Part shown: one piece after another, positions 25,941-38,860 of the stretch
Numbering within the stretch: the first letter of the stretch is position 1
Layout of the letters: the number at the start of each line of letters is the position of its first letter
Assembly (NCBI GenBank): GCA_035041965.1
Contig: JAPYMA010000065.1
Coordinates: forward strand, 1 to 64,000
DNA: 64,000 nucleotides
Source: Anisakis pegreffii
Taxonomy: Eukaryota; Nematoda; Chromadorea; Rhabditida; Anisakidae
Reading direction: 5' to 3'
The notes under the pieces: model-generated
Told to the model about the DNA's origin: nothing
Seen by the model: only the letters and a program-made list of their open reading frames with translations
Database searches by the model: none
Made by a program: the position numbers and the translations under genes

Positions 25941-27371
25941 ATAGAATAATTACGAAATTTCAATCTCACGGTTCTATCTTTAACTGAACAATTTCATGAA
26001 TTCGATCCCTCTACTTAATTTCAACAGATATTTGTCCACAATTTAAAGATTTATGTTCCAAAGTATGTGCTTGCTCGCATGTCATATTTTACTTTGAATT
26101 GCAAAACTGCGAAATGTTCAATAAATGCGATCAATTTTATTACAATTTAAATCACAAAACATACCGAAAATCTAATTTCAATGACTAAAATCAATCATTA
26201 TGAGCAATTGAACACATCAGACGAGATGATAAACAAAAACAGTCAAAGATCAACACAAGCTTTTACAAAGTATCATCCAGCACAATTCGAAAGATGATAT
26301 TTCGGCGCATTATACTTATGAGGACCCTTGAGAATATTTTGAAACAACGACTAAATGAGTTGAATAATTATCGAATAAGCCAAATAAAATAATGGAATTT
26401 CTATTTCGCAACGACAGAGTACAGAACCAATAATAACATGCAAATAAATCAGCACAATATTATGAACTCATGACGCACATTGTATTCAAAACACCAGCAG
26501 AAGTCTCAGAAAGAACTGAGTTTTTAAGTTAATCCTATGAAGCTAACAATTGATCACTAAGCAATTTACAATTAGCAAAATAAATTCATCAATATACAAA
26601 TCCTGATGTTAATAACATATAAATGATACTCTACGCACATACATTACATATGTTTGATCGCATATTAGAACGCTTTGCTTGCTTCGTAGATACATTCATA
26701 AAGTGATCATCTTTGAATCCACTGTAACTTTCTAAACGCTACACTACAGCTCACCACCACCAACAACAGATACGTCTGAAAATAGAATCTTTTCTCTTTG
26801 TCACATACAATTATCAAATAAATTCATCTTATTTCTATTTCGCAACGAAACAGAAATAACATGAATTTATTTGATACAACAAATAAGAAGCACCAAACGG
26901 CTTAACAGTTTCGAGACGATCTCTACACCACTCAATTATAAACGGATCAATCTTGAGAGCATTCCACTGATCTAAATCTGTATTTTGCTATACCCACTGG
27001 AGGGTGAAACTGCTATCAACATCATCGCAGAACAATCACTTAAACTACGCATGTAATGAATGTGCATAGGCCGAACACAGCAGAACATACTGAACCACAT
27101 ATTCGAAAATGAGACCAGAGATTACAAAAAAAAGCCTAAACGTTTACAGCTCATAATGGCGGGATAACAATATTTCAGGAAACAAAGTGACAAAAAACGT
27201 ATATGTAAGCGATACACTATAGGCACTTTATTTCATTTTCTTGGGGTTAGATTCAATGTCACGAAAATATTAGTGCACTCGAGTGACATTCTATCACCCA
27301 GTGTTGAGATGAATGAAAAAGGGACAACGTAAGCAATTGAAAGTTCATCTTTATTGACCCGTTCTCAATTG
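25941..27371. other. Intergenic, OPA3 3' flank
   Basis: AT-rich sequence with poly-A and AATAAA-like strings on both strands. The segments near 26400 and 26835 share ATTTCTATTTCGCAACGA. No gene was found. Confidence 0.4.
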
Positions 27372-29326
27372 TTACAACCCCATTTTCTGCTCACAGTTTG
27401 GCGATGGTGTTCTATCTGAGGATTGATATTGCGGATCTGACACATCACCCTCAGATTTATTGTCACTTTCGGTATCGTGAGCATTATCCGCAGCATCGAA
27501 GAATCTCTGCTGTTGTTTACTAGCGGATGCAGGCTGATGTCTAAACTTGAAAGGTGTGCGTCGCTGTTGCACTATTTCGAGTGGTTCAATCGAGACAGAA
27601 GTCCCCCGTCTAGCAATCACATACTGTTCATTACCTGATACGACCACTTTTACGGTCTCATCTACTGGCAGCGATGAGATTCGCTTGAATCGCGGACGTT
27701 GTGAAGACGATGTGGCGACTTGTTGACCTTCGCTTTCAGCACATTTCTCGTCATCCTTCTGAAAACGAATTAAATATCAGCTGACTTTTTCACATAACAA
27801 CAGAAGCATTCCCGAGAAAATAGCACCGATCCATTTCGCTAATAATGCCAAAATAAACATCAATTAACAAGCAAATCTAACGGAAATCTCACCAAGAAAA
27901 ATTTTAAGATTCAACTTCATATTGCAATATTACGACTTCATTGTTTCATTCAAGAAACCTATAACCTATGTGAATGAAGTTACCGTCGATTCTTTAATTA
28001 AGCCACAAAACTGTCTTTTTGAGAACAAATTTCAAGAAGAATTACAGCTTACAGGATCTTTCTTCTAGAGAAATGGAATTTTGAGTTGATTAAAAGCTCG
28101 TTTGATGTAATAAAGTAACATGAAAAAATGACTGGCCATACCTTGCCATCGTTTGTTGCCGAAGAAGATGACGACACGTTTTTCAATAGAAGTTTTTCAA
28201 TCCTTTCCAGTCGATCATTCAGATCGTTCAACTTTTCTTCGCTATCCTCAATCAACAATCTCTTATCAACTGCTCTTTCAAACAGTGAAATATTTCGTTA
28301 CTTCTTCACATTTGAACACACAAATGCTCACCTATCCAACAACTCAATGCTTCCAAATGAAGAGAAATACATTCATCATCAGTAAATGAATTTAGAATCA
28401 AAACGAAGACACGAAAAGACGAAAAAGACAATGATTGAACCTTTTTAAATTCATAGAACAATTCCGCTTTCACAGTTTCTGGTGCCGTTTGCTTCGTGTA
28501 GAAATAATAACTTGCAAAAACGGCAACACTGTACGAGAACAACACCACTTGCTGCACGAAATCTGATGCCTACAAAAAGGTTTTGCGCATAATTCGTTGG
28601 TATTCGATCAACTTCGATTGATCACAAGCCATCACAAGATGAAAACCGAACTGAGTGAGAAAATTTCAGGAACAAGTTTCAAAACGACGAAGTCAAAGAA
28701 AACATCAAGGTGTCGATGGAACTCTGAAAAAGCTACCTGTTCTAAGGCTGCTTCTTCGGAAACTGGTGCCAAAGTGGCCGGCCTTCCCAACCCCAAATGT
28801 TTCATTCGTAAACGAGTCGTTAAATGCGCCAAACCTGAATTTGTCCCAGTAACTAATGCACGGAAACGCAACGCAATAATTTCGTTCCCTCAGAATCTTT
28901 CAAATTCACTCAAAATATTCGAATGAAACGAATGATCAGTCGATCAAAACTTATCAAAATCGCACCTCTTCCGAGCGGAATCAACAATCGATTACGGAAC
29001 ACCCCATGTGTCTTCCCATATCTGATCACCCGATCGGCTATTGGCCTTGAAATTTGCCGAGCCGCAATCATAAACACCTATTTGAGCATTCACAATCAGT
29101 CATTTTTCAATATTAGCCTATCATCCATTACAATATCAAGTTTCCAATTCATGAATCGCTCTCTTATAACCAATCCTTCTTCGACCAGAACATTTTGCAA
29201 TCGAATTTTAACATTCCAAACGCGAATCAATTCATTATGAATGGACCTATGTTGTGAAAAAAAAACTGAACGTAATGAATGACCGAATAAGATGATGAAT
29301 CTGACCTGTACCATTGGAAGACCCAT
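27372..29326 (-). CDS. OPA3: OPA3-family mitochondrial protein with long C-terminal tail
   Basis: OPA3 proteins are small mitochondrial membrane proteins; loss in humans causes optic atrophy and 3-methylglutaconic aciduria. Six exons join in frame: 29326-29306, 29077-28966, 28834-28737, 28569-28332, 28272-28142, 27758-27372 (328 residues, against about 180 in human). The N-terminal RQISRPIADRV, HLTTRLRMKHLGLGRP, APVSEEAALEQASDF and the membrane segment VVLFSYSVAVFASYYFY follow the family pattern. A coiled coil follows (LIEDSEEKLNDLNDRLERIE). The last exon adds about 125 residues rich in Ser, Gln and Arg with no known domain. Exon 4 to 5 is the weakest join: it needs a 59-base intron with acceptor GAAAGAG and gives an insertion after the membrane segment. 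The 21-base first exon is also uncertain. Confidence 0.85.
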
Positions 29327-29466
29327 AGCTTTTGCTATAACTCGTTAATAATATTGGAAGAAATTAAGATTGATTGAAAATGTCAACAGCGAACGAAATA
29401 AAGCTCTTCAGAAGCAAGTTCAGCAGATAATACTTTTGTGACTGCCGATCTTGTCATAAACAGTGG

Positions 29467-30649
29467 ATGTTTCGGCCGGTTCAAAAGACATTCAGACTAC
29501 ATCCAATAAATTGTGTGATATTAGTTGAGTTCGAAGAAACTGAAATCGATGATAGGTTAGTCACGGAGTATTACTCTCGAAGTAAAAAGTTAACTATTGA
29601 AACTACGTCGTTCAGAATTTCATCCATATTCGCCACACAAAACATTTATCGTCGAATAATAAAGAAAGAGAAACTAAACTGTTCGCAAAGAAAAACTCCT
29701 TTCTTCACAAGACGTTCACTGAAAATTCTCGCTACGAACAGAATAAATTCAAAACAATACGATGATATTTATCTATCTATTAAAAATTCTCTTCAATGAC
29801 GATTCCGAAACTGCTCGTTCAGAAAATCCCGGATGAAAATCCAGTGATGCCAATCAAAAGCATCTTAAAACTTTTCGAAGATCACCCTGAACACTACTCT
29901 ACCCGATTTTATAATTTAAGTAAGAAACATATGATTCGCAAAAAAAAGACTGAAAAGTACGACGAACACTTGTGAGAACCACCGATTGAGTTGTTACCTC
30001 AAAGCAATCGTCGTTTCAAGACCCTTATTCACTATTTTCAGTACTGATATAACAATAGACTTGATAATAGCAATAGCGGTTCCAGGCGATAGATGTATTA
30101 ATGACAGGCTTCCTATAACAATACACTTCATCGGAAAACTTGGGTTTGACTTCAAATGATACTATTTAAAATTACTGAATTCCTGACCAGCGGACTTAAG
30201 GCGCAAATTTTTTACGGCTGCAGATATGTGAAGAGAACGAAATCGGCTGCTTCTTAACGTGCACCTATCTGATGCATTCTTTTACCACTTCTCCAGGCTA
30301 ATCACTATCCCAAATTCTACAGGTATGTGTAGATTCATCAAAACAATCCAGATTTATTCCTTCATCCTATCCACTGCTACTATTCATCTCATCGCATATC
30401 GTACCAACAATAATTCAGTTCAGAACTGAAATGCTCTATGAAGTATTATTATTTGTGTTGACGGTGATGGAACCAAGTGTGCTTGAAATATATCACAATG
30501 TTTGTGAATGGAATTCATTTTGTTCCGGAGGAATTTTATTGAAAATTAAAAAAAAAGACAGTGAGTTGAAAATACAAAATATTAAAATGAATGATCAAAA
30601 ATTATTGAACAATTATGAAACACGATGGAATACAACATCAAAACGGTGA
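29467..30649 (+). CDS. Candidate gene, unrecognised (tentative exon chain)
   Basis: Several plus-strand pieces have splice signals and coding-like composition: 29467-29555 (MFRPVQKTFRLHPINCVILV..., donor AG|GTTAGT); 29823-29919 (KIPDENPVMPIKSILKLFED..., TTCAG to A|GTAAGA); from 30005, in phase with it (TIVVSRPLFTIFSTDITIDL...); 30297-30325 (ANHYPKFYR, CTCCAG to AG|GTATGT); and 30424-30649, in phase with the last (TEMLYEVLLFVLTVMEPSVL...). Not all joins can be made consistent, and no family is recognised. It is divergent from OPA3 by about 140 bases. It may be a real fast-evolving gene, or chance. Confidence 0.28.
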
Positions 30650-31442
30650 ACAGTCATACGAACGGAAACATCGATATTGATAAAAACTGGGATAGAATGA
30701 TACGACGATATTGATAATGAAACGATGGAATGATGAAACGAATACCACACGGTTATACCGCAACATTTGCGAATGAGTATACAATTAGTTGACACGATTC
30801 AAACAAAAATTGCAACTTAAAGGTGTTGTATTGGGTAAAACCAAAGTCTACCGATACGCGTTTCGGTGGAAAACACCAACGAAGGAAGTGCACTGGGCAG
30901 CATTCTAATGCTGATGAACATTACATATGAAGCCGATAAACAATAAAGCAGTTTAGTGACCAATACAAATAATAATAATTACCAATTCGAATAGTATTGG
31001 TTGTGATAACACTAAAAACAAATGGAATGATAACGATGATATTAGCAATTAGAATATACAATATTAAATTTAGAGAACATGAAATAATTATCTAAAAAAA
31101 ATCGACGCAAACGAAGCGCAACGTCAAAAAAATAAACAACTGAAAACAGTTATTAACCAGTTCCTTTATGATGATCAAACAGCTGAAACTCCTCTCTCAA
31201 AAATGTATCGGCTAAAAATATCCGAACAAATGACAAATTACTCAAATCAGTCCATTCAAAACACAATGAAATTGCTTCATCGGATAAAACGAATAAGGCC
31301 AACGAATAAAAAAACTTCAAAATTGAATGATACAAAAGGCGATTATGAGATATTGATGCTTTGAACGACGGTGAGATAAGTGTCGACAGAAGTATTCGTT
31401 CAATTGCCGTCAAATCGAGACACAATCAGATACAAGCGCAGC
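30650..31442. other. Intergenic, reductase 3' flank
   Basis: AT-rich, A-rich on the plus strand. No coding or repeat signal could be supported. Confidence 0.4.
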
Positions 31443-34400
31443 TCACGCACTGCACATCGTACATCCTTCTGGATCCGACAATGCGCAATCCATCATTTTT
31501 TGCACTACGTCTTCCGATTTCTCATTTGCGTTCTTCAGTTTTGTCTTATCCACTGTGAACTGAACCGCATCTACAGCTGGGCGAGTGCGTAAATAATACA
31601 TGCCGGTTTTGAGACCCTACAAACAATAACACTTCAAAACATCCACCCCAACAACTTAATAGCACTCGTGTATTACCGTCTAAATTTGCAAACAAACAAA
31701 TAAATACTCCAATACTCTCATTACCACACATTAATGAAGGCAACGAAGTTAAACGATTCAAAGAATAGAACTGACGAAAATGATTAATCATTCAAAAAAA
31801 TATTCAAAATATTGAAAACGAAAATGAATATTCAAATATACCTTTCCCCATCCGTAGAAATGCATACTGGTAACGTTTGCGTACGATGGCTTAGCGATGA
31901 AAATGTTCAGCGATTGAGACTGATCAATGAACGCACCTCTGTCTGCGGCCATATCGATGATATCCTTCAAATCAAATCACAAAATCAATTCTCATCACCT
32001 ATTCGGTCCAATTGTTCAACCTATGAAAATCATCGTAAAAGACTTGTTCATGAAGGACAATCAAGCAAAAACGACACTATCACGGCAAAATTTCATTCTA
32101 GCATAACGCTGTTAATAATCACCAAAATGTCACCAACATGAATCAGTGAGAATCATTTTGAAGAACTATTCAAAACACACATCTTGCACCGTATCTCCCC
32201 ACAAAATTCTATTAAATATTCACAGAAATGCTCCGCACAGACACTGAATAAAGTTCTTCGAATTTGTATACGTTGTTGATGAGAGCACACCGATCTCGTG
32301 ATCACAAAACTGACCTTCATTGAAAGTTCCCAAACAGTTTTGTACAATTCTCGAATGTCCGCTGGAATACGATCGATCGATTGAATGGAACCTTTATTGG
32401 CGATGATCGCCAGTTTCATTTCATCATCCCACAATCCCAATTTGACCAAATCTCTCAACAAATGCGGGTTGAAAATCTGAAAATGACAAATCACATTTAA
32501 TTTCACATATCACCACCATATTATCTCGTCATCTAATTCATTACAAGTCCTTGCAGCTGGCTCAAATAATAACAACTGAATCGTATTGTAACGACGATAT
32601 GACATTAATAATGTTACTATTACCGCAACAACTGTAATTATTCCACACTACTATCACTAGCATTATTCATTTGCTTACTTGGAAGTTTCCGGAGAGCACG
32701 TTTCGCGTATAGATATTAGTCGTGTACGGTTCGAAGCCTTCGTTATTGCCCAATATTTGGGCGGTTGATGCGGTAGGCATTGGTGCCAGCAGGAGACTGT
32801 TACGAACACCGAATTTCGCGATTTTCGCTCGAAGCGAATCCCAGTCGCATTGATCCGTCGGCGTTACACCCCACATATCGTGTTGTAGAATCTGCAAGAA
32901 TACGAAAACGAGTCATAATATCGTTGACTCAAAATGTTTTTATTGAATCTGCAACGCATTACTCAATTGCATACCCGCTTTAGTAAATGCCTTTAACGAT
33001 CACTGAATGAAGCAAAAATATCCTTGATTTGAGACCATCGAAAGAAATACTTCACAATCAGAACTAATGCTGATAATTGGTAACATTGAATCAAATATCA
33101 TATTCTCTCTTATATCCACACAAACCATTACGATCTGGCCAATGTACAATATTAATGAGAATGACTACACACTTCATAAGCGACTACCGAAAAATACAGA
33201 CAACCTATTTTCACGGAAATTTTTTCAGAATTCAAAGCGGAAGTTTCTCTAAAAATCAAAGAGGCACATTACTCACCCCTTTGCTAATCGGACTTCCTTC
33301 GTATGTCTCATAAGGTCCATACTTTTCGGCCAATTCACAAGATGACTCGAGTGCGGCGTGATAAATTGTTTCGAAGATGCGTTTGTTTAGATCTCTCGCT
33401 GGTTCGCTCGTGAATGGATATCTGCACAACGAGAATATCAACAAAACAATACAATCCAATTGACTCAAATTTCCTCCAAAACGTTTCAAAAAATCCAACA
33501 TCTATAAAACAGAAGAGAATTCCACAGAAACTGTTGCATCAATGCGCAAAACGAGCCACTTGCCTCATTAACATGAACGCATCAGCCAGTCCTTGTACAC
33601 CAATACCGATCGGTCGGTGACGCATGTTCGACACTTCGGCTTCAGGTATCGGATAGTAGTTAACGTCAATGACTCGATTCAAATTTCTTGTGATCACTTT
33701 TGTGACGTGATGAAGTTTGGCGAAATCGAACTTCTTTTCGGGTGTCACAAAGCGATTCAACGCAATCGACGCCAAATTACAAACGGCCACTTCGGTTGGA
33801 GACGAGTATTCGACGATTTCAGTGCACAGATTGGAGCATTTGATGGTGCCCAAATTCTTTTGATTCGACTTACGATTGCACGCATCTTTATAGACCATAT
33901 AAGGAACACCAGTCTCGATTTGCGACGTCACGATTGCTTCCCACACTTTACGCGCTTCGATTTGCTTACGATAACGACCTTCTGCCTCGTATCTAAAAAG
34001 CTTTCCATTAAGGTTCTCGCTGGTAAATTCTTATCTTTATTAATCACCATTCCTCAGATAATACTGATGAGTATTATTGGAGTCTAACGTAAGCTATAAC
34101 ACTCAACATTCACCATTCACATCGTGATAATCTTAATACTTCCAAATGATCTAACGAAAATTTCGAAACAATATGAAGGTATTTATCAATCCATAATGTA
34201 CTATGGAACGACTCGATCAAATCAACCAAACGGCAGACCAAAACACTACGAAAGCTCTTCTCTCGACAAAACTAACTTCGTGTAAAGTTTCTCGAATTCT
34301 TCACCCCAACAATCCTCCAATCCTCGGCATTCCGCCGGACACATCAATGACCATTTCTGGTTGTCGCGTACACGTTGCATGAACAGATCCGGCACCCACA

Positions 34401-37190
34401 AACCAAAGAACAAGTCACGACAACGCTCCAACTCATCGCCTGTGTTCTTGCGTAAATCCAAATATTCGAAGATGTCCGCATGCCATGGCTCGAGATATAT
34501 TGCGAATGCACCAGGACGCTTCAACATTTCATTACGATGGTCAAAAAACATAATCAGTGTACAATCCGAAATGATTACGAATACAAAAAAACATAAAAAC
34601 ATTGCTCCATAGTTTACACTATAAAAAATATTTTCAATCTCAACACGAAAATCTCGTTTATTCCACGAAGAAGCAATTCACCTTATTCCCTCCTTGATCA
34701 ACGTAACGTGCTGTATTGTTAAAGACTCGCAGCATTGGAACAAGACCGTTCGATACACCACACGTCTACAAATATTCTATACAAATAAAACGTCGACCTT
34801 ATTCGTCAATATCTAATTTTCACACTTTTCATAGTCAAGAATTCGAGATCTTATAAAGATCGATGCTTCAACCGAACGGATCGTTTGATTTCATCGTACT
34901 TTTGGAATTGTCTTTCTTCTCGTCAGATTGATTCAAGAACTTACACCGGCAATCGACGAACCAGTTGCTCGAATACAGTGGACATTCAGACCGATTCCAC
35001 CGGCACTTTTCGATATCAGTGCGCATCGCTTCAGTGTTTCGAATATTCCCTCAATGCTATCTGATTGCATCGTCAACAAGAAACACGATGACATCTGTGG
35101 ACGACACGTTCCACTGTTGAACAAAGTTGGTGTGGCATGCGTGAACCACCGTTCAGACATCAGATCGTAGGTCTGAAATACCGAACCACAACTATAACTT
35201 GTAATCTGGAATTCGAACGGAAATTCGGGAAATAAAGCTCCTCATCAACACGATGTATTCATTCTCAATTAATGATAATTAAATAGGTGAGCTATTTGCC
35301 AAATATTCCATCAAATACCAGAAGACAGAAGTAGCTCTTAAAAGCATAATGTTCTGAACGGCCTAGTGGAAAGCTTGTTTAACCTGTTTACCAATTATGT
35401 GCTAAACCAGTTAACGTGATTGAGGGCAATGTGAATTATCAAGAATGTACATTCCATATCGATCTTTTAGATTGATAAATTCCAAACAATGATAATAAAA
35501 CGTTCAAAATAGCACCGTACTTCAATAGCTGCATCGATATCTTCTTTATGAATTCCGACTGCAACACGCATAAACAAATGCTGCGGTCTTTCAACAGGCA
35601 CACCGTTCAACTTGATCAAATACGAACGCTCCAATGTTTTGAAACCAAAATACGTGAACGAAAAGTCACGGTCGTGAACGATCCTTGAATTGAGTCGCTA
35701 AAAAATGTCCTCATAACTTATTTCTGCATCACGTTGAGTGTGATGTTCAATAAACCGAACATATCGATAACTCAGAATGCTTATCATACAGCTATTGAAA
35801 GAATCACTAAGATTACGAGCCTTCGATTTCTTGGATTTTAAATCAACATCACGGAGGAGAGCAGCAAAATCATTTGAATTATCGTGGAATTTTAACTGCA
35901 CTTTCAGGGGTGGCTCTCTGACCCGAATTTGCAGATCTGTAATACCTTCCAGATATCCTAATAAATGAATCAAAAAAATCCACTAACATCAGCATTAGCC
36001 ATTATGATATCGTAAATCTCCTTGCTAATCGCCGGAGTGTGAACACCAGTTTTTGAATGATGCGCATTGTACAGAAGAGTGGCTACTTCCGAAAATAACT
36101 GAAACATTTTTTCGGTCATTTGAAAACTTTTTGAAACGATAATTCCAGAAAATCGCTTAAAAAGTTGTTTCTTATCGAATAAGAGCATAAATGAAAGGCA
36201 TTAAATCAAATCAAGAAAATGAGCCACCTTTTTGGTTTGTTTGTGTAAATTCGAAATTGCAATACGAGCCGCTAAAATTGCATAATCTGGATGCCTAGTG
36301 GTCATATCGGCGGCCGTTTCAGCTGCCAAATTGTCCAACTGCACTGTCGAAACGCCTTTGAATAGACCAGCAATCACCTTTTTCGACACTTCAATCTGAA
36401 ACAATTAAATGAAACTTACAATTAGTCAAATGCACATTACAATTGGGTGAATTCATCGTGAAAATTCTGAAAAATCTTTATCTCCTCTTGAGTTTTGTTT
36501 TCATAAAATGAATCAGCAAAGAATTTGTTCAGAACTAACACTGAAACATTCCTCAATGAACTTCATCAAGTATTATAACGAAAACGTACATGATCCACAA
36601 AGTCCGGATTGAGTCCATAGCACAACTTTTCAATACGATGAGCAATTTTGTCGAACTGAACACCCTCTTGGCGACCATCTGAAGAATGCGTATGGTACTA
36701 CGAAATGATTTTCTCGGCTGCCAGAAGTCAACAATGTATTCCACACTATTGAATCATTTTTCTGAGGACAAACAATGAATTTGTGAATATTTGGATGAAC
36801 GACTAAAACAAAGGGACAAATTCCTCGTGAAAAACCTCGGTTAACTCCTGACAACCTTGAGCCTATAAAATCACACAGGTTCTCTCAATGACTTAATTTA
36901 CAGCAATTTTCTCTCATATTTCGTTATCAGTATAGAAAGACATTCAACTTGCAGCCATGTCATGGGGCCGGACAGTTGGAATCGCAGAAAATCATTTTAT
37001 GGAAAATAAGAACGAAATTCTGAAAGTACTGATAAGGAAGTTAATAAAAGAAGAAAGAAATGACGGAAATTTGAGGAGATTCCTTTTTTTTTCAAATGAA
37101 AATATGACGAAAAATTTCGAAAATCACAAGCAACAACTCACCTCTCTTAATAACATAAGTACTCGGAAGACGCTTCATTGGCTGAGTCAT
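31443..37190 (-). CDS. RRM1: Ribonucleoside-diphosphate reductase large subunit (class Ia R1)
   Basis: R1 reduces ribonucleoside diphosphates to deoxy forms for DNA synthesis, together with the R2 radical subunit. Fourteen exons join in frame: 37190-37142, 36678-36590, 36395-36228, 36098-35988, 35697-35521, 35172-34945, 34765-34682, 34518-34277, 33992-33564, 33421-33277, 32891-32679, 32476-32315, 31964-31842, 31616-31443 (797 residues; human 792). The ATP cone ([20 protein letters not shown]), the redox cysteines in QMSSCFLL and VAVCNLAS, the thiyl-radical site [11 protein letters not shown], the [15 protein letters not shown] loop and the C-terminal CTMC redox pair are all present. Exon 9 to 10 is a GC-AG intron (AG|GCAAGT). 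Exons 8 and 13 use TTGAAG acceptors. Confidence 0.98.
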
Positions 37191-38860
37191 TTTGTTTTCA
37201 GAACAAATTTAAGCGATAACTTAATGCTAAAGATAACGTTAATCCTTAATCCAACGTTTGTTCACAACTGGTTCTCAATAATTTCAATGCAACACACCGT
37301 TTTCGCGCGTTCAACGTTCCCGCTAAATGTGTATTATACAAACAGCTCGCCAAGTACGAACGCAGTGATTAAGTTCGCCAAGTGACCGTACTCTCTTATT
37401 TATGTGATGAGTTTTTCAGGAATGTGAATTTCCTACCCATTAAACGGGAATAAATCCGGGCAGTTTATACACAATTTATAGCGCAGATCCAGGAGAAAAA
37501 AATTTGCTGTATAGATCGCATAGTAATAAAAATATAGTTGAGATTTTTAGTTTCAACTGAAGTATAAAAGTTCAAGAAACAATTGATATTGTTATCCAAT
37601 CCTCATGGAAAATTCATAACCATGATATATAACATCTTGTATCCGATATTGAGTACCCTATAAATTCACATCAGACTTTGATGTGAAGTGTTTAGTTGCG
37701 AGAGTTATGCCACTTGGCATGAGAACACCACCATTGATCATGCGAAGTGACATGACTCTCGTAACTTTATAATCGGTGTCAGAGTTCAGTACATTTCTGG
37801 GAACTACTGAATCGGCAACCCATCCACCCGACGTCGCAAATTTATTCTTATTCTCGAACTTATTCTTAATCTGAAAAAGGCAAACTCCTTTCCTTGATGA
37901 CTAATTCCCTTAAGAAGTCACCTCAAATCTCTATGAAAATCATCTTTGCTACTGATTTCATCTTCATTTTTCTTAACAATAAGAAATGTGTTGTATAGAC
38001 GTCGGGTGAATGTTCCTTAAAATATCGTTTGTGGTATCACCTAAGGTGATTCATCTTGAAGGAATAATGAGGAAGCCAAAAAAATTCCCCAATTTCGTTA
38101 TTTCAGGGCGATGGCCCACCCTCTCGACCCCGCCACCGCCTCTGAAATAGTGCTTCAATTAATTCTGGATTTCTAGCAGAACTTCTCAACATCAGAACAT
38201 TTCATCATATTAATCTTATGCAAGATAAATTTTGGTTTGATAAAGATACGAATGTTTTCGGAAGAAGCTATCAACTCTTTGTGACACAGCTTTTCATATT
38301 AACCACGCATTACTCAATACCGATGTCGATGAGCATCACATAGCTCACATCCATGCAATCCATACCGTCCGATGTTTTCAACATCGTCGAATCCAATCAC
38401 CTTCATCTCATCGAAGAGCACCTCTGATTCAGGAAAAGTAAATTTCGTTGTCAAACGAAAAGTTCAATACTACTGACAATTTTTGACAGGAAAAATTTTT
38501 GACCACTGGATCAATTTTTTGATTTTCTATTGAATCCTCATCAATATGTAAGCATTTTGAGAGGATCGGTTATATGGATTACTGTATGAGGGATTGGCGG
38601 TGTGACATGTGGACAAAGTGGGACTACGGAGATTGAAAGCTTGAGAGCTACTGTGTTATGAAGAAGATTGTTATTATCTCGTCTAAAAACCATACGAATT
38701 CGTTTTGCTGAAAGTTTTCACATAAGAAATGCACAAAACCACAACTTATTGATGGACTAATCATTTATTTAACATCTCCAATATACAATATATGCAGTAA
38801 CACAACATATTCCAATCCCGCAATCTCAGCCAGAATCAAATGTCAAAAAACAATGATCAA
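37191..38860. other. Intergenic, with a structured hairpin and isolated open frames
   Basis: Besides the hairpin at 37695-37765, only isolated frames occur. A 21-residue plus frame at 38111-38176 begins MAHPLDPATASEI, and a minus frame is open from about 38450 to 38314. Neither is supported by an exon chain. Nothing else was recognised. Confidence 0.35.
37695..37765 (+). ncRNA. Candidate precursor-microRNA-like hairpin
   Basis: The arms 37695-37722 and 37738-37765 are complementary at 24 of 28 positions around a 15-base loop. Of the four non-Watson-Crick positions, two are G-U pairs if the plus strand is transcribed; on the minus strand they would be A-C mismatches. So the structure favours a plus-strand RNA of about 71 bases. 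Size and shape fit a pre-miRNA. A tiny inverted-repeat transposon is the main alternative. Confidence 0.3.

Noticed and set aside
33593..34087. 164-codon plus-strand frame
   Set aside because: It is antisense to reductase exon 9, whose protein is unmistakable.
35698..35973. 91-codon minus frame between reductase exons 4 and 5
   Set aside because: It lies in an intron; the flanking exons join in phase without it and match the R1 family.
38111..38176. MAHPLDPATASEI, reminiscent of the HPLDPLT-EEI start of copper amine oxidases
   Set aside because: Only 21 codons, with no continuation in any frame and no other amine oxidase motif nearby; probably chance.
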